NCBI RefSeq assembly: GCF_910588395.1
Contig: NZ_CAJUPA010000005.1
Span: 1-64,000 of the forward strand
DNA: 64,000 nucleotides
Direction of reading: 5' to 3'
Source of the DNA: an uncultured Faecalibaculum sp.
GTDB lineage: Bacteria; Bacillota_I; Bacilli_A; Erysipelotrichales; Erysipelotrichaceae
Shown here: positions 37,479 through 44,918 of the stretch, piece by piece
Layout of the letters: every line of letters starts with the position of its first letter
Position numbering within the stretch: the first letter of the stretch is position 1
Translations under genes and position numbers: made by a program
Notes under the pieces: generated by a model
What the model saw: only the letters and a program-made list of their open reading frames with translations
Told to the model about the DNA's origin: nothing
The model's database searches: none

Positions 37479-38774
37479 ATGCTAGATATAAAATTTGTCC
37501 GGGAGAATCCGGAGGCTGTCAAAGAAAACATAAAGAAAAAATTTCAGGACCATAAACTGGTTCTGGTAGATGAAGTCATTGCCGAAGACCGTGAGCTTCG
37601 TACTGTTCAGCAGGAAGCTGATCAGCTTCGTTCCCGAAGGAAAACTGTGTCGAAAGAAATCGGCGGTTTGATGAAACAGGGAAAAAAAGAGGAAGCTGAT
37701 GCTGTCAAGAAGGAAGTGGCAGGCATAGCCGGAAAACTTGAGGAGCTGTCTGCCAGAGAGAATGAACTGCGGGAATCTGTTACTGCCAGGATGATGCAGA
37801 TTCCGCAGATGATTGATCCCTCTGTGCCTGTAGGAAAAGATGATTCCGAGAATGTTGAGCTGGAGCGTTTCGGAGAACCTCTGATTCCTGCTTTCGATGT
37901 TCCGTATCATACGGAAATCATGGAAGCATTCGATGGTATCGATCTGAACAGCGCAGGCAGAGTGTCCGGAAATGGTTTTTATTATCTGATGGGAGATATT
38001 GCCCGGCTCCATTCTGCCATTCTGAGTTATGCCAGAGATTTTATGATTGACCGTGGATTTACCTACGTCATTCCGCCTTATATGATCCGTTCCAATGTTG
38101 TCACCGGAGTGATGTCATTTGCAGAGATGGATGGTATGATGTATAAAATCGAAGGCGAAGATCTGTATCTGATTGGGACCAGTGAGCATTCCATGATCGG
38201 CAAATTCATAGATCAGATTCTCGATGAAAAAAATCTGCCCTATACCTACACTTCCTATTCCCCCTGTTTCAGAAAAGAAAAAGGTGCACATGGTATTGAA
38301 GAGCGGGGAGTGTACAGGATTCATCAGTTTGAGAAACAGGAGATGATCGTTGTCTGCAAACCGGAAGACAGCGCTGACTGGTTCAAAAAACTGTATATGA
38401 ATACGGTGGATTTTTTCCGGACACTGGATGTTCCGGTCCGGACACTGGAGTGCTGCTCCGGCGATCTGGCGGATCTGAAAGTCAAATCTGTAGATGTGGA
38501 AGCCTGGAGTCCCAGACAGAAAAAATACTTTGAAGTCGGCAGCTGCTCCAATTTGGGAGATGCTCAGGCAAGACGTCTGAAAATCAGAGTACGTGGAGAA
38601 GACGGAAACAAGTATTTCGCGCATACGCTGAACAATACCTGTGTCGCTCCTCCCAGAATGCTGATTGCCTTCCTGGAAAACAACCTGCAGGCAGATGGAA
38701 GTGTCTTGATTCCTGAAGCTCTTCAGCCATACATGGGCGGCAAAACCAGAATTGAGCCTAAGGTGAAGGGATAA
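37479..38774 (+). CDS. serS: Seryl-tRNA synthetase
   Basis: A 431-aa class II synthetase. It has an N-terminal two-helix arm (about 30-100, charged coiled coil) that binds the long arm of tRNA-Ser. The class II core shows motif 2 (SPCFRKEKGAHG) and motif 3 (NNTCVAPPRMLIAFLENN). The start at 37479 (MLDIKFVRENPE) follows ACAGGAGGGAAC; this N-terminus is canonical. Confidence 0.97.
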   Translation: MLDIKFVRENPEAVKENIKKKFQDHKLVLVDEVIAEDRELRTVQQEADQLRSRRKTVSKEIGGLMKQGKKEEADAVKKEVAGIAGKLEELSARENELRESVTARMMQIPQMIDPSVPVGKDDSENVELERFGEPLIPAFDVPYHTEIMEAFDGIDLNSAGRVSGNGFYYLMGDIARLHSAILSYARDFMIDRGFTYVIPPYMIRSNVVTGVMSFAEMDGMMYKIEGEDLYLIGTSEHSMIGKFIDQILDEKNLPYTYTSYSPCFRKEKGAHGIEERGVYRIHQFEKQEMIVVCKPEDSADWFKKLYMNTVDFFRTLDVPVRTLECCSGDLADLKVKSVDVEAWSPRQKKYFEVGSCSNLGDAQARRLKIRVRGEDGNKYFAHTLNNTCVAPPRMLIAFLENNLQADGSVLIPEALQPYMGGKTRIEPKVKG

Positions 38775-38801
38775 TCTCTTCACTTTTTTTTATGAAGATG
38801 A

Positions 38802-38807
38802 TATATT
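38802..38807 (+). promoter_or_regulatory. Extended -10 of the SRP RNA gene
   Basis: TGATATATT gives an extended -10 (TATATT at 38802-38807), with the RNA expected to begin near 38813. Confidence 0.55.
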
Positions 38808-38811
38808 GATT

Positions 38812-38900
38812 CTGCTGCTGCAATAGCATCTTATGAACCGGGTCAGATAGGGAACTAAGCAGCCCTAAGTAATGCTCTGTTATGTGCGGCAGTTTTTTTT
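38812..38900 (+). ncRNA. ffs: Small signal recognition particle RNA (4.5S type)
   Basis: About 85 bases of long hairpin: CTGC...GCGGCAG at the base, AGCAT/ATGCT higher up, then the conserved domain IV core GGGTCAGAT with AGGGAACTAAGCAGCCCT at the tip. This is the Ffh-binding signature (GTCAG ... AAGCAGC). It ends in eight Ts, its own terminator. It lacks the Alu domain of Bacillus scRNA, so it is the short form. The position beside tadA-dnaX-recR matches other Bacillota. Confidence 0.9.
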
Positions 38901-38919
38901 ATGGGAAGACATAAATAAT

Positions 38920-39417
38920 ATGAAGAGAAACGATGCCTGGTATATGGAAAAAGCTCTGGCAGTGGCTGCCTGGGGAGAATCGCTGGATGAAGTGCCAGTG
39001 GGATGTGTGATTGAGAAAGATGGAAAAATCATTTCCTGGGGCTGGAATTCCAGGCAGACTAAGCAGGATCCAGCCGGTCATGCAGAGATCATGGCAATAC
39101 GCAAAGCAGCAGAAAAACTGGAGACCTGGCATCTGGATGGATGCACCCTGTATGTGACTCTGGAACCATGCTGCATGTGTGCCGGCGCCATCATCCAGTC
39201 CAGAATATCCAGAGTTGTATTCGGTGCTTATGATCCCAAAGGCGGCTGCTGCGGTTCCTGTCTGAATGTGTTCGACACAAAAGAATTCAATCACCACCCA
39301 TCATCAGAAGGGGGCTGTCTCAAAGAGCGCTGCGGTCAGATTCTAACGGACTATTTCCGAAAAAAAAGGAAACTGAAGAAGAGAAAGAGTTTCGATATGA
39401 CAGGTCCGGAGCAGTAA
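38920..39417 (+). CDS. tadA: tRNA-specific adenosine deaminase
   Basis: A 165-aa zinc deaminase that converts A34 to inosine in tRNA-Arg(ACG). The catalytic HAE is at 54-56 (GHAEIMAI) and the zinc cysteines in PCCMCAGA (84, 87). The C-terminus is Lys/Arg-rich. The start at 38920 follows a weak GGGAAGA, after the SRP RNA; an in-frame upstream extension would run through that RNA and is rejected. Confidence 0.95.
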   Translation: MKRNDAWYMEKALAVAAWGESLDEVPVGCVIEKDGKIISWGWNSRQTKQDPAGHAEIMAIRKAAEKLETWHLDGCTLYVTLEPCCMCAGAIIQSRISRVVFGAYDPKGGCCGSCLNVFDTKEFNHHPSSEGGCLKERCGQILTDYFRKKRKLKKRKSFDMTGPEQ

Positions 39418-39435
39418 GAGCCGGACCTTCTTTTT
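39402..39435 (+). terminator. Terminator after tadA
   Basis: AGGTCCGG pairs with CCGGACCT around an 11-base loop containing the tadA stop codon, followed by TCTTTTT. Confidence 0.88.
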
Positions 39436-39439
39436 ACGT

Positions 39440-39445
39440 TATAAT
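39440..39445 (+). promoter_or_regulatory. -10 element of dnaX-recR
   Basis: TATAAT 23 bases before the dnaX ATG chosen at 39469. An in-frame ATG at 39448 is only two bases after the -10, so it would lie upstream of the transcript. Confidence 0.65.
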
Positions 39446-39468
39446 GAATGACAGAAAGAGAGATGTTC

Positions 39469-41199
39469 ATGACATACCAGGCATTATACAGAAAATACAG
39501 ACCAGCAGTTTTCGAAGATATGGCAGGTCAGAAACAGATTGTACAGACGCTGCAGAACGCGATTGCAGCAGACAGGATCTCTCATGCTTACCTGTTTTGC
39601 GGGCCTAGAGGAACAGGCAAAACATCTGCAGCCAAAATATTCGCCCGTGCATTGAACTGTACTTCAGATCAAACCCGGCCCTGCGGTCATTGTGAAAACT
39701 GTCTGGCAGCGGATCATCCCGATATCATAGAAATAGATGCTGCTTCCAACAATGGGGTGGAAGAAGCCAGAAATCTCGTGGAAAGAGTTAAATACACCCC
39801 GATGCTTGGTAAATACAAAGTCTATATCATTGATGAAGTTCATATGATGACAGCCGGAGCATTCAATGCACTTCTGAAAACAATAGAGGAACCCCCTGCA
39901 CATGTTGTATTTATCCTGGCAACCACTGAACCGCATAAAGTCCTGCCCACCATTCTTTCAAGATGTCAGAGATTTGATTTCAAGAAAGTCACAGATGACG
40001 AGATTGAAGAACGGCTGCTGTCTGTTGCTCAGCGGGAGAATACACTACTGGATCCGGAAGCAGCAGCACAGATAGCCATGCTGGCGGATGGTGGAATGCG
40101 TGATGCACTGTCCATTCTGGATCAGTGTATTGCCTATGAATCTGAGCATTTAAAGGCTGAAGATATACGAACTGTGTATGGGGTTGTAGCCCCTGCTGAT
40201 ATTGCCGAAATTTTCAGTGATATGGCTCATGGCCATGCTGAAACTGTCATTCGGTCAGTGAAGGAGATTTACGACAACGGCCTGGACCTGGAAAGATTTA
40301 CAGCAGATCTGATTTCATTGATCAAAGACAGTCTGATTCTCGCATATTCCGAAGAAACGACTCTGATTGCAGCAGACCGGAAAAAACTTCTATCTGAAAA
40401 ATTTCTGAATTCACCTCTTTCCTGGAGAAAGGATCTGCTGAATGCTCTCATGGAACTGTATCCGAAATTTGCACACGCCTCCAGTGTTCTTGATTATCTG
40501 GAAGCTGTGATTCTGAGATATATCGGTCCTGAGAATTCAGAGGTATCTGATAAAGATGTGAAAGCCAATCATGAATCAATCGGATCTTCTGAAAGAAGGA
40601 ATGATATTCATTCTGCAGAAATCACATCAAAATCAGATGAAGCTCAGAAGAAAAGCGATGGTATGAATTCTGAATCTGATGTTTCACGTGAAACATCTGT
40701 GAAGAAAAAAGAATCTCAGACAGTGGACAGGAAAATCAGATATACCACAGAAGAGATTGTAGGATTGCTGCATTCTGCAGATAAGACCAGGCGTCAGAAG
40801 GATATGATTGCATGGGACCGCAGGTCTTTGTATGGTACCTCTCTTCAATATGGGAAATATACACGTATGATATCTTCGGGTGTACTGGCTGCTTCCGGAG
40901 AAAACTATATGGTTGTGTATACACCGAGACAGCTGGAAGCAGATGCAATCAACGATCTGCAGCTGGATGATGGTTTTTCAGAGTTTATGGAAAAACTGAC
41001 AGGAACCAGCAAGACGATATTTGCGGTTCCAGTCTCTCAATACAAAGATGCATTGGCGATGTTCAGAGAGTGCATGAAATCCGGTACATTTCCAACCCCC
41101 CCTGAAGTCAGGCAAACCGGGAAAAAAGAGAATCATATGAAAACAACAGAAGAAGATATGAGAGAAATATTTCCAAATCTGAAAATCATACATGATTAA
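39469..41199 (+). CDS. dnaX: DNA polymerase III subunits gamma/tau
   Basis: A 576-aa clamp-loader ATPase. The canonical start MTYQALYRKYRP decides 39469. Walker A GPRGTGKT is at 45-52 and zinc cysteines at 64, 72, 75 and 78. SRC-type sensor LSRCQRFDF follows, then clamp-loader domain III and a variable tail. A low-complexity Ser/Glu/Lys linker (about 355-425) contains the parS site. No clear in-frame slippery heptamer for making a short gamma form was found. recR follows after 11 bases. Confidence 0.96.
   Translation: MTYQALYRKYRPAVFEDMAGQKQIVQTLQNAIAADRISHAYLFCGPRGTGKTSAAKIFARALNCTSDQTRPCGHCENCLAADHPDIIEIDAASNNGVEEARNLVERVKYTPMLGKYKVYIIDEVHMMTAGAFNALLKTIEEPPAHVVFILATTEPHKVLPTILSRCQRFDFKKVTDDEIEERLLSVAQRENTLLDPEAAAQIAMLADGGMRDALSILDQCIAYESEHLKAEDIRTVYGVVAPADIAEIFSDMAHGHAETVIRSVKEIYDNGLDLERFTADLISLIKDSLILAYSEETTLIAADRKKLLSEKFLNSPLSWRKDLLNALMELYPKFAHASSVLDYLEAVILRYIGPENSEVSDKDVKANHESIGSSERRNDIHSAEITSKSDEAQKKSDGMNSESDVSRETSVKKKESQTVDRKIRYTTEEIVGLLHSADKTRRQKDMIAWDRRSLYGTSLQYGKYTRMISSGVLAASGENYMVVYTPRQLEADAINDLQLDDGFSEFMEKLTGTSKTIFAVPVSQYKDALAMFRECMKSGTFPTPPEVRQTGKKENHMKTTEEDMREIFPNLKIIHD
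40680..40695. promoter_or_regulatory. parS centromere site
   Basis: TGTTTCACGTGAAACA, a perfect 16-base match to the bacterial parS consensus and fully palindromic. It lies in the dnaX linker, encoding DVSRET, about 12 kb from dnaA. The parA-parB genes are at 4.5-6.2 kb on the other side of the origin. It was the only parS seen in the window by eye. Confidence 0.95.
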
Positions 41200-41210
41200 G
41201 GAGGATTATC

Positions 41211-41807
41211 ATGTACCCTGCCAAATTTGAAAATCTGATTGCTTCATTCAGAAGACTGCCAGGTGTTGGGCAGAAAACAGCTGAGCGTTTTGCTTATGAA
41301 GCCTTATCCTGGGATCCAGAAATCAGAATGGAATTTGAAAAGAGTATACATCAAATTCCGGAGATAGGAATATGCAGAATCTGTGGCAATATCTGTGAAG
41401 GAGAATTATGCGAAATATGTCGGAATTCCAACAGGAACAGCAGCACAATCTGTGTTGTACAAACCTCGAAGGATGTTCAGGTTCTGGAACAGACAGGCAT
41501 CTTTCATGGCGTATATCATGTATTGAACGGTACGATCAATACCTCAAAAGGCATAATGCCAGATGATTTGAATATCAATTCTCTATTGAACAGAATAAAT
41601 GAAAAAACCAATGAAGTCATACTGGCAACGGAACCGACAGTAGATGGAGAAACTACAGCACTCTATCTGACGCGATTACTGAAAGACAAAGTAAAAGTTA
41701 CAAGACTTGCGAATGGAATTCCAATGGGCGGCAGACTTGATTATGCTGATACGCGTACGCTGCAAAGAGCATTTACAGGCAGAACTGCAGCCGATACAAC
41801 TGAATGA
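41211..41807 (+). CDS. recR: Recombination protein RecR
   Basis: A 198-aa ring-forming protein that works with RecF and RecO at gaps. It has an N-terminal HhH (RRLPGVGQKTAERFAYEAL), a four-Cys zinc finger (CRICGNICEGELCEIC) and a Toprim domain (LATEPTVDGETTALYLTRLL). AAGGAGGATTATC precedes the ATG. The small YbaB/EbfC gene usually found between dnaX and recR is absent. Confidence 0.97.
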   Translation: MYPAKFENLIASFRRLPGVGQKTAERFAYEALSWDPEIRMEFEKSIHQIPEIGICRICGNICEGELCEICRNSNRNSSTICVVQTSKDVQVLEQTGIFHGVYHVLNGTINTSKGIMPDDLNINSLLNRINEKTNEVILATEPTVDGETTALYLTRLLKDKVKVTRLANGIPMGGRLDYADTRTLQRAFTGRTAADTTE

Positions 41808-41818
41808 AAAGTTCATAT

Positions 41819-41861
41819 GAAAAAGAAATCAGAAGATAGGATTCTGATTTCTTTTTCATAA
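41819..41861 (+). terminator. Terminator after recR
   Basis: GAAAAAGAAATCAGAA pairs with TTCTGATTTCTTTTTC, a 16-base perfect stem with a seven-base loop and its own T-rich 3' arm. Confidence 0.88.
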
Positions 41862-42834
41862 TTGAATAAATATCCATATGACGAATCACAGGAATTCTGT
41901 CGGAAAAATCAAAACAAAGAAACAGCGAGCCAGGATAAAAGGAATCCACAGATAACAAAAATATGCCAACCAGATGAAAATCCCATACTTATAAGGCACA
42001 AACGTTCAGGTAAATAGAGAAAATAAGAATAAGTTATGAATGGTCATACGAAATAAATAGGAATGACCAATCACAAAGAATTCTTCAAATTCATATTCCA
42101 TAGGGCACATCTTCTGATGTAACCATGAATATAAACATATTCAGCTAATCATATAAAAAAAAAAAAAAAAACAATAGGAATTACAGCAAAATAGGATATT
42201 CATAGAATATAATTCTGAAAAATATGAACAATCAGAAATCCAGTTCAGACCATCCGCTCAACGATAATATGACTATAATACTTTGGAAAGTAACACAGCA
42301 ATGATTTCTGCTAATTCATATGACATATATAGGAAAAAGAAACAAAGAAAGAACAGCCGGTGCTTTTATTGACTTTTGATGGTGTTCGCAGTTTTCAGTA
42401 AAATATGAATATCAGATTAATTCTCATATTAGATCCAATACCTGATTCCTTACCAGGTTTGTATATCTACTTATAAAAACATGAAACATCTATTTCATAT
42501 GAGAAAGAAATAAGAGAGGTACAAGCGGATAGGAAAATCACATATTCTATAAAACGTGTGTAAGTGTACAATCGGTGAGAATCAATACTGCTTGTATAAT
42601 CATATGAAATGTGATCCGATCTGATTTACAGACTGCAGTGATGGATAACAGAAACATATATTGTTCAGATTATTATCCTGTGACAATGGATAAGAATATC
42701 GGAGTTTCACACGATTTAGAAAACATGGAAACTTATCACATAATCGTATAGAAGAACATCAGATATGCAGATAGTGAATACAAAGACTTCGCCACATATC
42801 ATATGAATTGATAGATTGTCAAAAACCACTGTGT
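41862..42834. other. Gene-free AT-rich interval of about 1 kb
   Basis: No credible open frame, RNA gene or mobile element is seen on either strand. Base composition is much richer in A/T than the surrounding genes, with the plus strand purine-rich. It contains a 17-A run (42155-42171) and repeated TCATATGA palindromes (listed separately). It ends at the promoter of the helix-turn-helix gene. Confidence 0.7.
42316..42806. repeat. Cluster of TCATATGA palindromes
   Basis: Exact copies of the 8-base palindrome TCATATGA at 42316, 42495, 42600 and 42799, plus 41813 at the recR terminator; most extend to TTCATATGA or TCATATGAA. Near-matches occur at 42042 (TCATACGA), 42148 (TCATATAA) and 42854 (TCATGTGA). 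The copy at 42799 sits just upstream of the -35 region of the next gene, and the near-match at 42854 just after its start site. This looks like a binding-site array. Confidence 0.6.
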
Positions 42835-42840
42835 TATAAT
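42835..42840 (+). promoter_or_regulatory. Extended -10 of the helix-turn-helix gene
   Basis: TGTTATAAT (TATAAT at 42835-42840), giving a leader of about 80 bases. TTGTCA lies too close (13 bases) to be a normal -35. Flanked by TCATATGA-like sites. Confidence 0.6.
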
Positions 42841-42926
42841 GCACCCGCAATGTCATGTGAATGATATTATGGTAGTTCAGAATACAGCGATGGATATGAA
42901 TCAGGGTATGAAAGGATGTGGAAGAT

Positions 42927-43475
42927 ATGTCAGATTCAGACAAGGCGATAGATGTCTTTTATGATATGGACATTGCACAGATCTGCCAGCACTTCAACAA
43001 GTCCCGTAATACTGTCGACAAGGCTATTGCGAAGCTGGTAAAAGACAATCCGGACAAGGACTGGAAATACAAAAATCCAGAAACCAGGCGGATTACAATC
43101 AAAGCTGAAGGTGTTGAACGTCTGAGTACCTATTTCCGAAAAGAAAAACATGAAGTATCAGCAGTGGAGATGGAACTCAGATATGAAAATGAGAAACTGA
43201 AAGCAATTATAGAAGAAAAGGAAAAAGCCTTTACACAGATAGAGACTCTTTATAATCAGAGGCTGATGCTGGAACTGGAGAATTCAAAGAAAACATATTT
43301 GCTGGAAACACAGACGAAAGATGAACGAATATCTGATTTGGAAAAGGAAAATCAGAAACTGAAAGAAAAGCTGGAGTCTTCCGAATCCATGCAGTCGCAA
43401 TACGAAGAACTGAAAAAAAAGGAAGAGGAGTATAATTCCAAATCCTTTTTCTACAGACTGCTTCACAAATTCTGA
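42927..43475 (+). CDS. Helix-turn-helix / coiled-coil DNA-binding protein, unknown function
   Basis: A 182-aa protein. An N-terminal helix-turn-helix (about 15-37, IAQICQHFNKSRNTVDKAIAKL) leads into a wing-like ITIKAEGVERLSTYF. A long charged coiled coil follows (about 78-170). The C-terminus is aromatic and basic (KSFFYRLLHKF) and could be amphipathic. This layout recalls DUF536-type plasmid replication-associated proteins and, by size and architecture, B. subtilis RacA, but no homology to RacA is claimed. The ATG at 42927 is preferred over a GTG at 42918; AAAGGATG lies upstream. It ends overlapping the CYTH gene tail to tail. Confidence 0.65.
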   Translation: MSDSDKAIDVFYDMDIAQICQHFNKSRNTVDKAIAKLVKDNPDKDWKYKNPETRRITIKAEGVERLSTYFRKEKHEVSAVEMELRYENEKLKAIIEEKEKAFTQIETLYNQRLMLELENSKKTYLLETQTKDERISDLEKENQKLKEKLESSESMQSQYEELKKKEEEYNSKSFFYRLLHKF

Positions 43476-44023
43476 TCAGAACTGTATTGAACCGCTCTTG
43501 CCAGTTTGGAAGGAGCGTTTTTTTTGTACACAAGGCCAACTCTGCTCAAAATTTCATTGAAACAATGAATACCATCGTGGTCTTTTTTGTATTCATACTC
43601 AATTTCATAATCTGTATGATTTCCAAAGCGGCTAATATCCAGACACAGCTCAGCGTTCGGAAGTTCTGCAGTCCTTCTGACAGTTTCAGAGGATGCAAAT
43701 GGATGGAGGGTATCCGGAATCTGGTAAAGAGCAAACCAGTCTCGGATTTCACTGTCTGTAATTGCAGAGATATTCTCTGTATCAGTTTCCTTTTCCAGTT
43801 CCGTCTGCGTGATACTGTCTTTCCGGATTTTCAGAGTGAGAATCTTTTTCCCATTCACTGTACGAATCCGCAGTGCACCCAGCTGCCTGACCGATCCTTT
43901 GTCATCATCAAAATAGACATTCTTCTGAATCACGGGTTTTCCAAAATCATATGAACGAAGAAGAGTCTCATATTGATCCTTTGTAATAAGGACTTTCAGT
44001 TCCCGCTCGATTTGATCATACAT
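43463..44023 (-). CDS. CYTH domain-containing protein
   Basis: A 186-aa triphosphate-tunnel protein. The N-terminal IERELKVLI carries the ExExK signature, and alternating charged beta strands follow (ALRIRTVNGKKILTLKIRK, CLDISRF, DYEIEYEYKKD). Bacterial members cleave inorganic triphosphate or related compounds; B. subtilis YjbK also sits near an NAD kinase gene, as here. The start at 44023 (MYDQIERELK) follows AGCAGGTG. Convergent with the helix-turn-helix gene by 13 bases. Confidence 0.88.
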   Translation of the reverse strand: MYDQIERELKVLITKDQYETLLRSYDFGKPVIQKNVYFDDDKGSVRQLGALRIRTVNGKKILTLKIRKDSITQTELEKETDTENISAITDSEIRDWFALYQIPDTLHPFASSETVRRTAELPNAELCLDISRFGNHTDYEIEYEYKKDHDGIHCFNEILSRVGLVYKKNAPSKLARAVQYSSDQNL

Positions 44024-44042
44024 ATTCATCACCTGCTGTTTC

Positions 44043-44051
44043 TGATAAAAT
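44043..44051 (+). promoter_or_regulatory. Extended -10 of nadK
   Basis: TGATAAAAT places a TAAAAT -10 at 44046-44051, about 36 bases before the nadK ATG and in the divergent gap with the CYTH gene. Confidence 0.5.
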
Positions 44052-44086
44052 ATTACTGTTATCCAGAACGGAAGGGAAGAAATGTA

Positions 44087-44857
44087 ATGCGGTTTGCAAT
44101 CATAGACAGAGGAGACAAAAATTCCAGATTGAAAGCAGCATACCTGATCAGTCTGCTCTCTGAACGAGGCTGGACAGAGAACAGAACAAATCCGGACCTA
44201 GTGTTCTGCATTGGAGGAGACGGAACCATCCTGAGAGCCATTCACGAATATATGGATCAGCTGGATCAGCTGTCCTTCATCGGAATCCATACAGGAACAC
44301 TGGGATTCTTTACCGATTTTACGGAGGATGAGCTTGTGTCAATGCTGGAATGTCTGAAAAGCAAACCCAGCGTGGAAGAGTACAGTCTGATCGAAGCCTT
44401 TTTTCCGGAAACCGGAAATACATTGTATGCATTGAACGAAATCCGGCTGGAGTCCATCAGTCAGACTCTTTCTCTGGAAATCACGATTGACGGCGACTAT
44501 TTTGAGAAATCCAATGGGTCAGGAATTTGTGTCAGCACACAGGCAGGCAGCACAGCCATCAACCGTTCTTTGAACGGTGCAATTATTGATGAAGGACTCA
44601 GCGTCCTGCAGCTTGTGGAAATCATGCCCATTGCCCACCGGAATCATCATACGCTCAGAAATCCCTATGTGATGCGAAAGGACAGAGTGATTGAACTCAG
44701 ATCTGAACCGATGCGTGAAGTGATTTGCTCCTATGATAATCTGAAATACAAACTCCAGGGCGAAACACAGGTGGTGATCCGGCTTTCAAAGCATCGGGTG
44801 CGGTTTGCAAGATTCAGACCTTATTCGTATCTCCGGCGATTGAAGAATCTGTTCTAG
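44087..44857 (+). CDS. nadK: NAD kinase
   Basis: A 256-aa kinase making NADP from NAD. The GGDGT motif is at 43-47 (CIGGDGTILRA). NEI/L and the Gly-rich GSGICVSTQAGSTA loop follow, with GTLGFFTDF between. The start at 44087 (MRFAIIDRGD) follows GGAAGGGAAG; the longer frame lies over the CYTH promoter region. Length is typical of the short Bacillota form. Confidence 0.95.
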   Translation: MRFAIIDRGDKNSRLKAAYLISLLSERGWTENRTNPDLVFCIGGDGTILRAIHEYMDQLDQLSFIGIHTGTLGFFTDFTEDELVSMLECLKSKPSVEEYSLIEAFFPETGNTLYALNEIRLESISQTLSLEITIDGDYFEKSNGSGICVSTQAGSTAINRSLNGAIIDEGLSVLQLVEIMPIAHRNHHTLRNPYVMRKDRVIELRSEPMREVICSYDNLKYKLQGETQVVIRLSKHRVRFARFRPYSYLRRLKNLF

Positions 44858-44882
44858 CAGGGAAAAGTTCAGACTGAAACAG

Positions 44883-44918
44883 AAAAGCAGCAGTTTACAG
44901 TGACTGCTGCTTTTTGCG
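44883..44918. terminator. Bidirectional terminator between nadK and the FtsW/RodA gene
   Basis: AAAAGCAGCAGT pairs with ACTGCTGCTTTT, with an A run before and a T run after, so it can end both converging transcripts. It spans the stop codon of the minus-strand gene. Confidence 0.88.

Noticed and set aside
38872..38919. N-terminal extension of TadA
   Set aside because: It would lie over the 3' end of the SRP RNA, and family proteins begin near MKRNDAWYMEKAL.
40702..40712. A-rich run in dnaX as a programmed -1 frameshift site
   Set aside because: In the reading frame it is AAG AAA AAA GAA, not A AAA AAG, and no following stem was seen.
41862..42834. Insertion sequence, prophage remnant or CRISPR array in the AT-rich interval
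   Set aside because: No transposase fragments, terminal repeats with target duplication, or regularly spaced repeats; TCATATGA spacing is irregular and the unit too short.
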